In this document: positions 5,071-10,758 of the stretch, in pieces
How the letters are laid out: each line of letters begins with the position of its first letter
Position numbering within the stretch: the first letter of the stretch is position 1
From: a bacterium
GTDB lineage: Bacteria > Pseudomonadota > Alphaproteobacteria > Rs-D84
Direction of reading: 5' to 3'
Length of the DNA: 12,697 bases
Assembly: GCA_014802705.1 (NCBI GenBank)
Contig: JAAVBR010000048.1
Span: 1 to 12,697 of the forward strand
Program-made: the position numbers and the translations under genes
Notes under the pieces: model-generated
Databases searched by the model: none
What the model was told of the DNA's origin: nothing
The model's input: only the letters and a program-made list of their open reading frames with translations

Positions 5071-7661
5071 GCGGCGCGATTTTTGTATTCGTCGTAATAG
5101 TTTTTCAAAATCAGGTCACGTTGGGCAACCTTGGTGCCGTCGGCCTGTTCGATTTTTTCATCCAGTTTTTCCTGGGCGCGTTTCTTGCTGAGTGCCCAAC
5201 TGCGCACATTGCGGCCGGTTTCCAAGAAATCCCAATGCGCCATCAATTCCATATATTTATCCATTTCGGGGGTGGATAATTCTTCTAATTCCTTGTCCCG
5301 CTGTTCGATTTGACGGCGCAGGGCGTCAATTTCATCCTGGGCGGCGGCAAAGGCCGCGCATTTGTCGCGATAATTATCCTGGGCCGTCAGGTATTCATTT
5401 TTCGCCTGTTTATAATCATGTTGGGCCGCATCTGTAAAGATCCGATTGTTCGCCAGACCGGACTGGGCGGCGGCCACGTTTTGCGCCTGGCGCGCGGCAA
5501 TGCGGGATTGAATCTGGGGCAATTCATTCTGGGCGGCGTCCAGTTCACGTTTCTTGGCGTCCCGTGCATCCCGCAGGTCGGTCAATTGCCGTTGGGACAG
5601 GGCGATATTTTTGGTCACAGGCACGCCGCCCAATTGGTTGCCCTGTAACGTCATCAATTTCTGATGCGTTTTTTTCTGGGCGCGTTCGGCATTTTTCAGT
5701 TCGCCATTCAAACGGCGGATTTCTTGTTTGCGTTCCGCGGGCGTCAGATTCAAGGGCGTGCCATTCGCGGTCACGCCGCTTTTTACCTCATTGAGGTGGC
5801 GCGTCAGACTGGCGATATTATGCCGGGAAAATTCGTATTGATATTCGGTTTCCGCCAATTCCAGTTCGTGTTCCAGGCGTTTGATTTTTAACTGGGTCTG
5901 GACCAATAATTGTTGTTCTGGGTCGGGGCCGGGGTTGTTCAGTTGTTGACGCAGGTCGATGTTCCGGGCCTGGACCGAATGCAGGTTTTTCTGGGCATCC
6001 CCGCGGTTTTGCCGGGCCGCGTTCATGTCATTTTCTGCGGCATCCATTTCCGCCTGGGCTGTGGCCAGATTTTGTTCCAACGTATCCAACCGCGCGCGAT
6101 TCCGGTCGTTGATGGCGGCCAGTTCGTCACGCCGGGCGGCATTCGTTTCATCGCCCCGGGTCGCGGCCGCCCCGATGCGGGCCGATTTGCCGCCGAATTT
6201 ATCACCGGTGTTCATAATGGCGTTGCGTAAAATGGTCACCCCATATCCCACGCCCAAGAACGCGGTCCGGATACTTTTGTCGATGGCGTTGGTAACAAAT
6301 TGCATGCCTTCGTTTTTATTCCAGGACAACGACGGGTCGGACAGGAATTTAAAATCTTCCTTGCGCAGGGCATCCATCACCTTGCTGGTGGTCCAACTGT
6401 ACCGAATGACGGATACAATTTCCATCGCGACCTTGGCGGCGGATTCTTTGCCATCGCGAACGGCGCGAATAATAAATTCTTCCATCAAGGCGCGGCGTTG
6501 GTTCGCGTTGTACAGGGCCCCCGCAAAGGCCATGGGCATGGTCGTTTTTAATTCGGTCATGACTTTGACGAAATATTCAAAGTCTTTGGCCGCGCCCGGT
6601 TTATATTTTAATTTGTCCTGGATGTCCTTGGCCTTGTCCAAAATGGCCGCCAGTCCATCGGTGGGTTTGATCTTGACCGCGTCCAGGGCACCGACAATCT
6701 GTTTGCTTGAGGGCGAAAAGTACAGCCGATCGCCGCGCAGTTTTACGAATTTTTCCAGGTTGTCCGAATACGTGTCGCCCCACCATTTTTTAACCTGTTG
6801 CACAAAATTCAGGTCATCGGTACGCTTTGGCGGGACGAAATCCGGACTGTCTTCTTTGTCATAGGCAACGTTTTCCCGCGCCGCGGTCAGGGGCTTGATA
6901 ATTTTCCCCTTGTCATATTCGGCAAAGACATCGCGGATTTTATCGGTGCGATAAATTTGATTCAGGATCGACGGAAACCACGCCTGGAAATCGCCCATCT
7001 TTTCGGGCGGAATATGCTTGTCATCAAAGCCGTTTTCAATGGCGCTGAAATCCTGTTCATTTTGGCCCAATTGTTTTTGGAACACCAGGTCATAATTGGC
7101 ATAGGATGTGATGTATTGCGCCACGTTTTTCAGGCGTTCCTGGAACGTGATGTCGGTGTTGTATTTTTTGCCAATCAGCCCTTTGAGCAAATCGTCATAC
7201 GAAAAATCCGCATCCGTCAGGCCCCATTCGCGCAACTTTAAAATCATCAGGTTGCGTTGACGCTGTAACAATCGGATTAAAACGGCGATCTGTTGTTCGG
7301 CGGCGTCATTGGCCTGGGTGGTGCTGAACAGTTTATCGGGACCAAACCATTCATCCAAAAATGCGATGGCCTTGTCATTATCCTTGAACGATGACCGGTT
7401 GGCGGCCATGGCCTGGAACGCGTGTTGGATCGCCAGAAAGAAATTCTGCCATTCTTCACGGCTTAGTTCCCAATCACCGCCCAATTCCATCGCATCGGGC
7501 AGGGATTTGTCCATCAGTTGATCGCGCCACGATTTCATGTGGCCGCCGAAATCTTCGGCCTTGACAAAGGCGTCGAATTGGGCGCGTATTTCCATCGGCA
7601 TGTTGTTAAAGTGCAACTGCCGAAAATACTGGTATAAAAAATCCGATAACTTGACGGTCAT
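5067..7661 (-). CDS. Large soluble coiled-coil protein, function unknown
   Basis: This 864-aa protein starts MTVKLSDFLYQY at 7661. An in-frame extension to 7796 is rejected because it crosses the promoter. There is no signal peptide and only one cysteine (C768). Residues 1-500 are predicted globular and helical, rich in aromatic and charged residues, with a short hydrophobic stretch near 466-483 (TAFLGVGYGVTILRNAIM) that might be amphipathic or membrane-associated. Residues about 505-800 are almost entirely Ala/Gln/Glu/Lys/Arg-rich heptad-like helix, a long coiled coil interrupted near 576-582 (NPGPDPE) and 628-642. A charged tail follows. I do not recognise a family. A cytoplasmic scaffold or structural role is a guess from shape alone. 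The -10 box ends 9 nt before the ATG with no ribosome-binding site, suggesting a leaderless mRNA. Confidence 0.8.
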   Translation of the reverse strand: MTVKLSDFLYQYFRQLHFNNMPMEIRAQFDAFVKAEDFGGHMKSWRDQLMDKSLPDAMELGGDWELSREEWQNFFLAIQHAFQAMAANRSSFKDNDKAIAFLDEWFGPDKLFSTTQANDAAEQQIAVLIRLLQRQRNLMILKLREWGLTDADFSYDDLLKGLIGKKYNTDITFQERLKNVAQYITSYANYDLVFQKQLGQNEQDFSAIENGFDDKHIPPEKMGDFQAWFPSILNQIYRTDKIRDVFAEYDKGKIIKPLTAARENVAYDKEDSPDFVPPKRTDDLNFVQQVKKWWGDTYSDNLEKFVKLRGDRLYFSPSSKQIVGALDAVKIKPTDGLAAILDKAKDIQDKLKYKPGAAKDFEYFVKVMTELKTTMPMAFAGALYNANQRRALMEEFIIRAVRDGKESAAKVAMEIVSVIRYSWTTSKVMDALRKEDFKFLSDPSLSWNKNEGMQFVTNAIDKSIRTAFLGVGYGVTILRNAIMNTGDKFGGKSARIGAAATRGDETNAARRDELAAINDRNRARLDTLEQNLATAQAEMDAAENDMNAARQNRGDAQKNLHSVQARNIDLRQQLNNPGPDPEQQLLVQTQLKIKRLEHELELAETEYQYEFSRHNIASLTRHLNEVKSGVTANGTPLNLTPAERKQEIRRLNGELKNAERAQKKTHQKLMTLQGNQLGGVPVTKNIALSQRQLTDLRDARDAKKRELDAAQNELPQIQSRIAARQAQNVAAAQSGLANNRIFTDAAQHDYKQAKNEYLTAQDNYRDKCAAFAAAQDEIDALRRQIEQRDKELEELSTPEMDKYMELMAHWDFLETGRNVRSWALSKKRAQEKLDEKIEQADGTKVAQRDLILKNYYDEYKNRAA

Positions 7662-7670
7662 GTTGTGTCT

Positions 7671-7699
7671 ATTATAGCCTAAAAATCTGTGAAAATCAA
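7671..7699 (-). promoter_or_regulatory. Promoter TTGATT-17-TATAAT, leaderless coiled-coil gene
   Basis: On the minus strand TTGATT (7699-7694), a 17-bp spacer and TATAAT (7676-7671). Only AGACACAAC separates the -10 box from the ATG at 7661, so transcription should begin 0-3 nt before the start codon. Confidence 0.75.
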
Positions 7700-7701
7700 T
7701 A

Positions 7702-7730
7702 TTTACAGGGGACGTCCCGTGGATTATAAT
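7702..7730 (+). promoter_or_regulatory. Divergent promoter TTTACA-17-TATAAT with GGGACGTCCC operator candidate
   Basis: TTTACA (7702-7707), a 17-bp spacer and TATAAT (7725-7730). The -35 box is 2 bp from the -35 of the opposing promoter. The spacer contains the perfect 10-bp palindrome GGGACGTCCC (7709-7718), a plausible repressor site for the transporter. Confidence 0.7.
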
Positions 7731-7759
7731 GGGGGATGAAAAGAAGGAATCCGGAACAA

Positions 7760-8956
7760 ATGAAAACACCATCTGCCTTGCGGCGCTTTTTAACAAATGT
7801 CTATGGCTTTGCGTTCTTTGATAAATTGACGTTTTTGGCGCCGGTTTATGCGATTTTTATGCAATCGCACGGCGTGTCGGACATGCGGTTGTCGTTTTTG
7901 TTTATCCTGTTTTCCATCGGCACCATCGTCAGCCAGCCGCCTGTTGTCGCCCTGACGGCGCGGTTGGGGGCGCGGCGGACATTGGTTCTGGGGCAATTGT
8001 TCAAGATTTTTGCGTTCGCGCTGTGGGTGCTGTGGCCGACATGGGTCGGCTTTATGGTGGGGATGTTTGTCTGGGGGATGCAGTCGGGATTTTACGCCGT
8101 CACGTTCGAAGGCATGCTGTATGACGAAATGGCGGCCCGCCACCACCGGGATATGTACACGCGCGTTTTGGGGCGTCGGTATGCGTTCGAAACATCCGCC
8201 GCGGCGGTGTCGGCGCTGGGGTCGCTGATGATGATCTGGGGGTACGGATGGGTAACGGTGGCGTCACTCCTCAGTGTGCTGATGTCCATCCTGTGGGTGG
8301 GGCGGATGCGTCTGACGGCGCGGCGGTGCGGCGCCAAACGGGTCGCCGGCGATCCGGTGCGCCTGTCGCGGTTGCTGGGGCGCGGGCTGGACATCGCATG
8401 GAAAAATCCCTGTATCCTGACGGCGATGATGGTGGCACTGGTGGTGTTGAATTTCGCGTATTTAGAAGATTATTTGGGCCCCATCGGACTGCAAATCGGT
8501 TTGCCGGTGGCGTATGTCGGCGTGATGCAGTTCGTGGTGCTGGGGGCGTCGCTGGTGGGACAAACGATCGCCGGTTATGGCAAGGGACTGCGCGACCGGA
8601 TTTTGTTCCTGTTGATTGGTATCGGTGGGGCGTGCTTTATCGGCTTTGGGTTGACGTATTCGGTGTCGGCGCTGGGGCTGTTGGGGTTGGCCTATGTGAT
8701 ATTCAAGGGCGCGAATGTCTTGCTCTATGCCCGGTTTCAAATGGCGGTGCCGGCGCGGTATCGGTCGGTGATGTTGTCGGTGTACACGACGCTGAATCAC
8801 GCGATGTATATCGGGATATGTGTGCTGATCGGGTGGGGCGGCGAAATGGGATCGTGGCGGTACAGTATCTGTATCCTGGGGGCGCTGTTGACGATGCTGG
8901 GGCTGGGGGCGTTGGTCGCCCCGCGCCGGTGCGGGGTAAAACTTCCTAGTGCCTAG
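7760..8956 (+). CDS. MFS-type transporter, substrate unknown
   Basis: The ATG at 7760 is chosen because it follows AGAAGGAA and lies in the predicted transcript, whereas the upstream in-frame ATG at 7736 is only 5 nt after the -10 box. The product is 398 aa with about 12 hydrophobic segments (near 14-34, 43-64, 74-92, 94-116, 146-163, 165-182, 217-235, 245-268, 281-298, 301-320, 335-358, 367-387). The loop after TM2 has ARLGARRTL (67-75), a degenerate version of the MFS motif A. A cytoplasmic, Arg-rich loop (182-212) separates the two six-helix halves, as expected. It acts in the inner membrane, and a small-molecule exporter or importer is all that can be said. The stop codon lies in the promoter region of the next gene, with no terminator between. 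Confidence 0.88.
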   Translation: MKTPSALRRFLTNVYGFAFFDKLTFLAPVYAIFMQSHGVSDMRLSFLFILFSIGTIVSQPPVVALTARLGARRTLVLGQLFKIFAFALWVLWPTWVGFMVGMFVWGMQSGFYAVTFEGMLYDEMAARHHRDMYTRVLGRRYAFETSAAAVSALGSLMMIWGYGWVTVASLLSVLMSILWVGRMRLTARRCGAKRVAGDPVRLSRLLGRGLDIAWKNPCILTAMMVALVVLNFAYLEDYLGPIGLQIGLPVAYVGVMQFVVLGASLVGQTIAGYGKGLRDRILFLLIGIGGACFIGFGLTYSVSALGLLGLAYVIFKGANVLLYARFQMAVPARYRSVMLSVYTTLNHAMYIGICVLIGWGGEMGSWRYSICILGALLTMLGLGALVAPRRCGVKLPSA

Positions 8957-8978
8957 GCGGGGCGCGGCGCGTTATAAT
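8945..8978 (+). promoter_or_regulatory. Promoter region with CCTAG-TGC-CTAGG dyad and TATAAT
   Basis: TATAAT (8973-8978) ends 7 nt before the ATG at 8986. A perfect dyad CCTAG (8945-8949) / CTAGG (8953-8957) covers the -35 position, where no good -35 hexamer is seen. This suggests activator dependence or a repressor site. The dyad also contains the transporter's stop codon. Confidence 0.5.
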
Positions 8979-8985
8979 GCCCCGT

Positions 8986-9660
8986 ATGAAGACAAAATTA
9001 CGCAATGGCCTGTTAAAGACGGTGCCGTATCTGCTGTCGGTGGCGGGCGGCGCGGTGCTCTATATTTTATCCAAGGATAATATTCGCGATCCTTCCCTGG
9101 ACAGTTTGGTGAACAATATCGCGGCGTCGCTGTTGTCGATTCCGTTGGTGTTCTTGCTCTATGATTATTCCAATTATCGTATTTCGCGCCAGGTGAATCG
9201 AACCCTGGCGGCGGGGTTGAACTTTAAAATCAATTCGGTGATGCTGGCCCTGTTGTTGCAATTGCGTCGTATGGCGGATGTGCGGGGGAAATTCACGTGG
9301 GGCACCGCCCAGAAAATGTTTGAAATGCCGGCCGCCATCGCGCGCCGTATGAAAATCACCGCGGCGGACATGGATAAACTGCGCGACCTGCGCGATCAAT
9401 TGGACGATTATGCCTATCGCACGGATCGTAACAGTGTTCTGACGCGTTCCCAGGTTCAAACCCTGGCCCAGGTGACGGTGCAAATGACCCACATGATCAA
9501 TCATTTTCAAATGTCCCGGCGGGACCGGACGATTACCAAATATGCGGAAAATATCTTGGGCCTGATGGGGGATTGGTTTGATTCCCAAAACGTGGCCGAA
9601 ATGCTGCAACAGCCCCAATTTCAGTCGGCCTTTGGCGGGGCGGCGGCGCCGTCAAAATAA
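8986..9660 (+). CDS. Two-TM membrane protein with cytoplasmic helical domain, function unknown
   Basis: The start at 8986 gives 224 aa. The ATG at 8977 overlaps the -10 box and cannot be in that transcript. Two hydrophobic segments (about 9-29 and 40-60) near the N-terminus are joined by a short polar loop. Residues 62-210 are charged and helical (SRQVNRTL, MKITAADMDKLRDLRDQLDDY), followed by an Ala/Gly-rich tail. No cysteine and no recognised catalytic motif are visible. It follows the MFS gene closely on the same strand (29 nt) and may be co-transcribed with it by read-through, though functional linkage is only a guess. There is no ribosome-binding site, so translation is either leaderless or coupled. 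Confidence 0.78.
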   Translation: MKTKLRNGLLKTVPYLLSVAGGAVLYILSKDNIRDPSLDSLVNNIAASLLSIPLVFLLYDYSNYRISRQVNRTLAAGLNFKINSVMLALLLQLRRMADVRGKFTWGTAQKMFEMPAAIARRMKITAADMDKLRDLRDQLDDYAYRTDRNSVLTRSQVQTLAQVTVQMTHMINHFQMSRRDRTITKYAENILGLMGDWFDSQNVAEMLQQPQFQSAFGGAAAPSK

Positions 9661-9685
9661 ATTTTGGGGGAACGGTTATTTTTTC

Positions 9686-9714
9686 TTGCATTTTGTATTC
9701 GAATGTGTCAAAAT
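9686..9714 (+). promoter_or_regulatory. Candidate tRNA promoter TTGCAT-17-CAAAAT
   Basis: TTGCAT (9686-9691), a 17-bp spacer and CAAAAT (9709-9714), about 55 nt upstream of the tRNA 5' end. The -10 box is a weak match. Confidence 0.45.
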
Positions 9715-9721
9715 TCCCCCC

Positions 9722-9763
9722 GACCCACGGAAAAAGGAATCCAGGGATTCCGCTTTCCGGGTC
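9722..9763 (+). repeat. Three-tier hairpin immediately 5' of the tRNA
   Basis: Nested arms GACCC (9722-9726) / GGGTC (9759-9763), GGAAA (9729-9733) / TTTCC (9754-9758) and GGAATCC (9736-9742) / GGATTCC (9745-9751) form one long stem-loop ending 4 nt before the tRNA. It could mark the pre-tRNA leader for processing or be an intergenic palindrome. Confidence 0.6.
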
Positions 9764-9767
9764 CATT

Positions 9768-9843
9768 GGGAACATAGCTCAGTTGGTAGAGCAAATGACT
9801 TTTAATCATTGGGTCCAGGGTTCGAGTCCCTGTGTTCCCACCA
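9768..9843 (+). tRNA. tRNA-Lys (anticodon UUU)
   Basis: A complete cloverleaf: acceptor GGGAACA / TGTTCCC, D-stem GCTC/GAGC, anticodon stem AATGA/TCATT around loop CTTTTAA (anticodon TTT at 9801-9803), variable loop GGGTC, T-arm CAGGG-TTCGAGT-CCCTG, discriminator A9840 and encoded CCA (9841-9843). Length 76 nt. Confidence 0.97.
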
Positions 9844-9880
9844 AAATTCAACGGTCGCATTCGCGGCCGTTTAATTTTGG
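9841..9880 (+). terminator. Long hairpin at the tRNA 3' end, probable terminator
   Basis: CCAAAATT...ACGGTCGC pairs with GCG(G)CCGT...AATTTTGG around loop ATTC, with 17 of 18 positions pairing (one G-T). The first three bases are the tRNA's CCA. The 3' arm is T-rich, but the T-run after it is short. Confidence 0.55.
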
Positions 9881-9899
9881 TTTGGGCAACACAAGACGA

Positions 9900-10008
9900 G
9901 AACCCAAAAAGGGTTCGAAAACAAGTCGGCGAGAACAAGCGTCAGCGCCGTTCGAGGCGTTACGGTTTCCCCGCAGACGCGTTAGCGTCGAGGGAACACA
10001 AGTCGGCG
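9900..10008 (+). repeat. Structured repeat-like stretch downstream of the tRNA
   Basis: A direct repeat ACAAGTCGGCG occurs at 9921-9931 and 9998-10008. Between and beside them lie short hairpins: GAACCC/GGGTTC (9900-9916), AGCGCC/GGCGTT around 9944-9961, and a nested TTCCC...GACGC/GCGTC...GGGAA (9967-9995). A partial third copy (CACAAGACGAGAAC) is at 9890-9903. Open frames through it run across the tRNA and are spurious. It resembles a dispersed extragenic element or a structured RNA, and its identity is unknown. Confidence 0.45.
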
Positions 10009-10027
10009 TCCATTCCATATTTTATCA

Positions 10028-10055
10028 TTGACGGTTTTAAATTTTGTGTTACCAT
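10028..10055 (+). promoter_or_regulatory. Candidate promoter TTGACG-16-TACCAT with extended -10
   Basis: TTGACG (10028-10033), a 16-bp spacer and TACCAT (10050-10055) preceded by TGT. The predicted start near 10062 leaves room for the AAAGGA ribosome-binding site at about 10070. A second extended -10 (TGGTATAAA, 10061-10069) lies too close to the gene to include that site. Confidence 0.45.
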
Positions 10056-10081
10056 GGGTATGGTATAAAAAAGGATTTGTC

Positions 10082-10327
10082 ATGGATATCAAGAATAAGT
10101 TTTCGCAGGCAAGCTTGCAATGTCCCGGCTGTGCGGCGCATTGTGCATTTTCGTATCAGCAGATTGGCAATTGCATTTTCCCAATGATTGGGGGCGAGGT
10201 TGTTAAGGTCTATACGGATGGGGCGTCGCAGCCGCAATTCGTCAACGGCCGTCTGTCAGTGGTTGGGACGCTTGACCTGGCCAAACATATTGCAACATGC
10301 TGCGATCATTACAATCAGGGTCGATAA
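10082..10327 (+). CDS. 81-aa cysteine protein with CPGCxxHC motif, function unknown
   Basis: The ATG at 10082 follows AAAGGATTTG. There are six cysteines: C14, C17, C21, C31 and the pair C73-C74, with histidines H20, H69 and H76 nearby. The N-terminal CPGCAAHC and C-terminal HIATCCDH could together bind zinc or an iron-sulfur cluster, though neither a ferredoxin spacing nor a classical zinc ribbon is obvious. There is no signal peptide or TM segment, so it is presumably cytoplasmic. A strong terminator directly follows, making it a stand-alone transcription unit. I recognise no named family. Confidence 0.75.
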   Translation: MDIKNKFSQASLQCPGCAAHCAFSYQQIGNCIFPMIGGEVVKVYTDGASQPQFVNGRLSVVGTLDLAKHIATCCDHYNQGR

Positions 10328-10335
10328 GCAACACG

Positions 10336-10355
10336 CCGCCCCGTGGGGCGGTTTT
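10336..10355 (+). terminator. Terminator of the 81-aa gene
   Basis: CCGCCCC (10336-10342) / GGGGCGG (10345-10351) followed by TTTT and further T-rich DNA, 8 nt after the stop codon. Confidence 0.9.
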
Positions 10356-10378
10356 AATTTTTGCCTGTGCGGCCAATC

Positions 10379-10408
10379 AAAAAAGGCGGGGCGATGGCCC
10401 GCTTTTTT
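10379..10408. terminator. Second, symmetric terminator-like hairpin
   Basis: AAAAAAG, GCGGG (10386-10390) / CCCGC (10398-10402) and TTTTTT form a bidirectional-looking terminator only about 25 bp after the previous one. No gene lies between them. Confidence 0.75.
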
Positions 10409-10701
10409 ATCTTGTGGAGAGAGAAAAAAGTGCAAGCTGTGTTCGCCCCGTAACGATCCCAACATCGGTGGGAAAAAATCGGTCCTTTACAATATCATGG
10501 GGATACATAACACAACGTCCAACCCAAACAGGGCAGGGGGTATTCGGTACACTCTATGGATTGTAAAGTCCAATGATAACAACGCGTCATCACGGCCACC
10601 ATTATATACATATTTTTTATCTTTGCCAGGACTTTTTTCTAAAAATTTACCGGGGGGATTTTTCGGGACACGGGTTTGCCGGTCGGGGGTGCACTTTTCG
10701 C
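10409..10701. other. Non-coding gap of about 290 bp
   Basis: Several frames stay open across this stretch, but none has a ribosome-binding site or protein-like composition, and they run into the OmpA-like gene in other frames. I see only T-rich runs and short GC blocks and cannot assign a function. It may hold an unrecognised small RNA. Confidence 0.5.
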
Positions 10702-10730
10702 TTTACTCAATGTTGGGAAATCCTTATAAT
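10702..10730 (+). promoter_or_regulatory. Promoter TTTACT-17-TATAAT
   Basis: TTTACT (10702-10707), a 17-bp spacer and TATAAT (10725-10730). The leader of about 22 nt carries AAGGGGAA (10746-10753) before the ATG at 10759. Confidence 0.75.
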
Positions 10731-10758
10731 ATGGTCAAAGAAGTTAAGGGGAACCAGC

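Noticed and set aside
5959..6864. 301-aa plus-strand ORF
   Set aside because: Antisense to the 864-aa coiled-coil gene; Ser/Arg-rich shadow composition and no promoter or SD.
7661..7796. N-terminal extension of the coiled-coil protein to 7796
   Set aside because: It would start upstream of its own promoter and inside the divergent transporter gene.
9768..9843. tRNA-Lys as an integration site for a mobile element
   Set aside because: No integrase and no second copy of the tRNA 3' end in the window.
9693..10031. 112-aa ORF running through the tRNA
   Set aside because: Its middle is simply the translated tRNA-Lys and its end lies in the repeat-like stretch; no SD.
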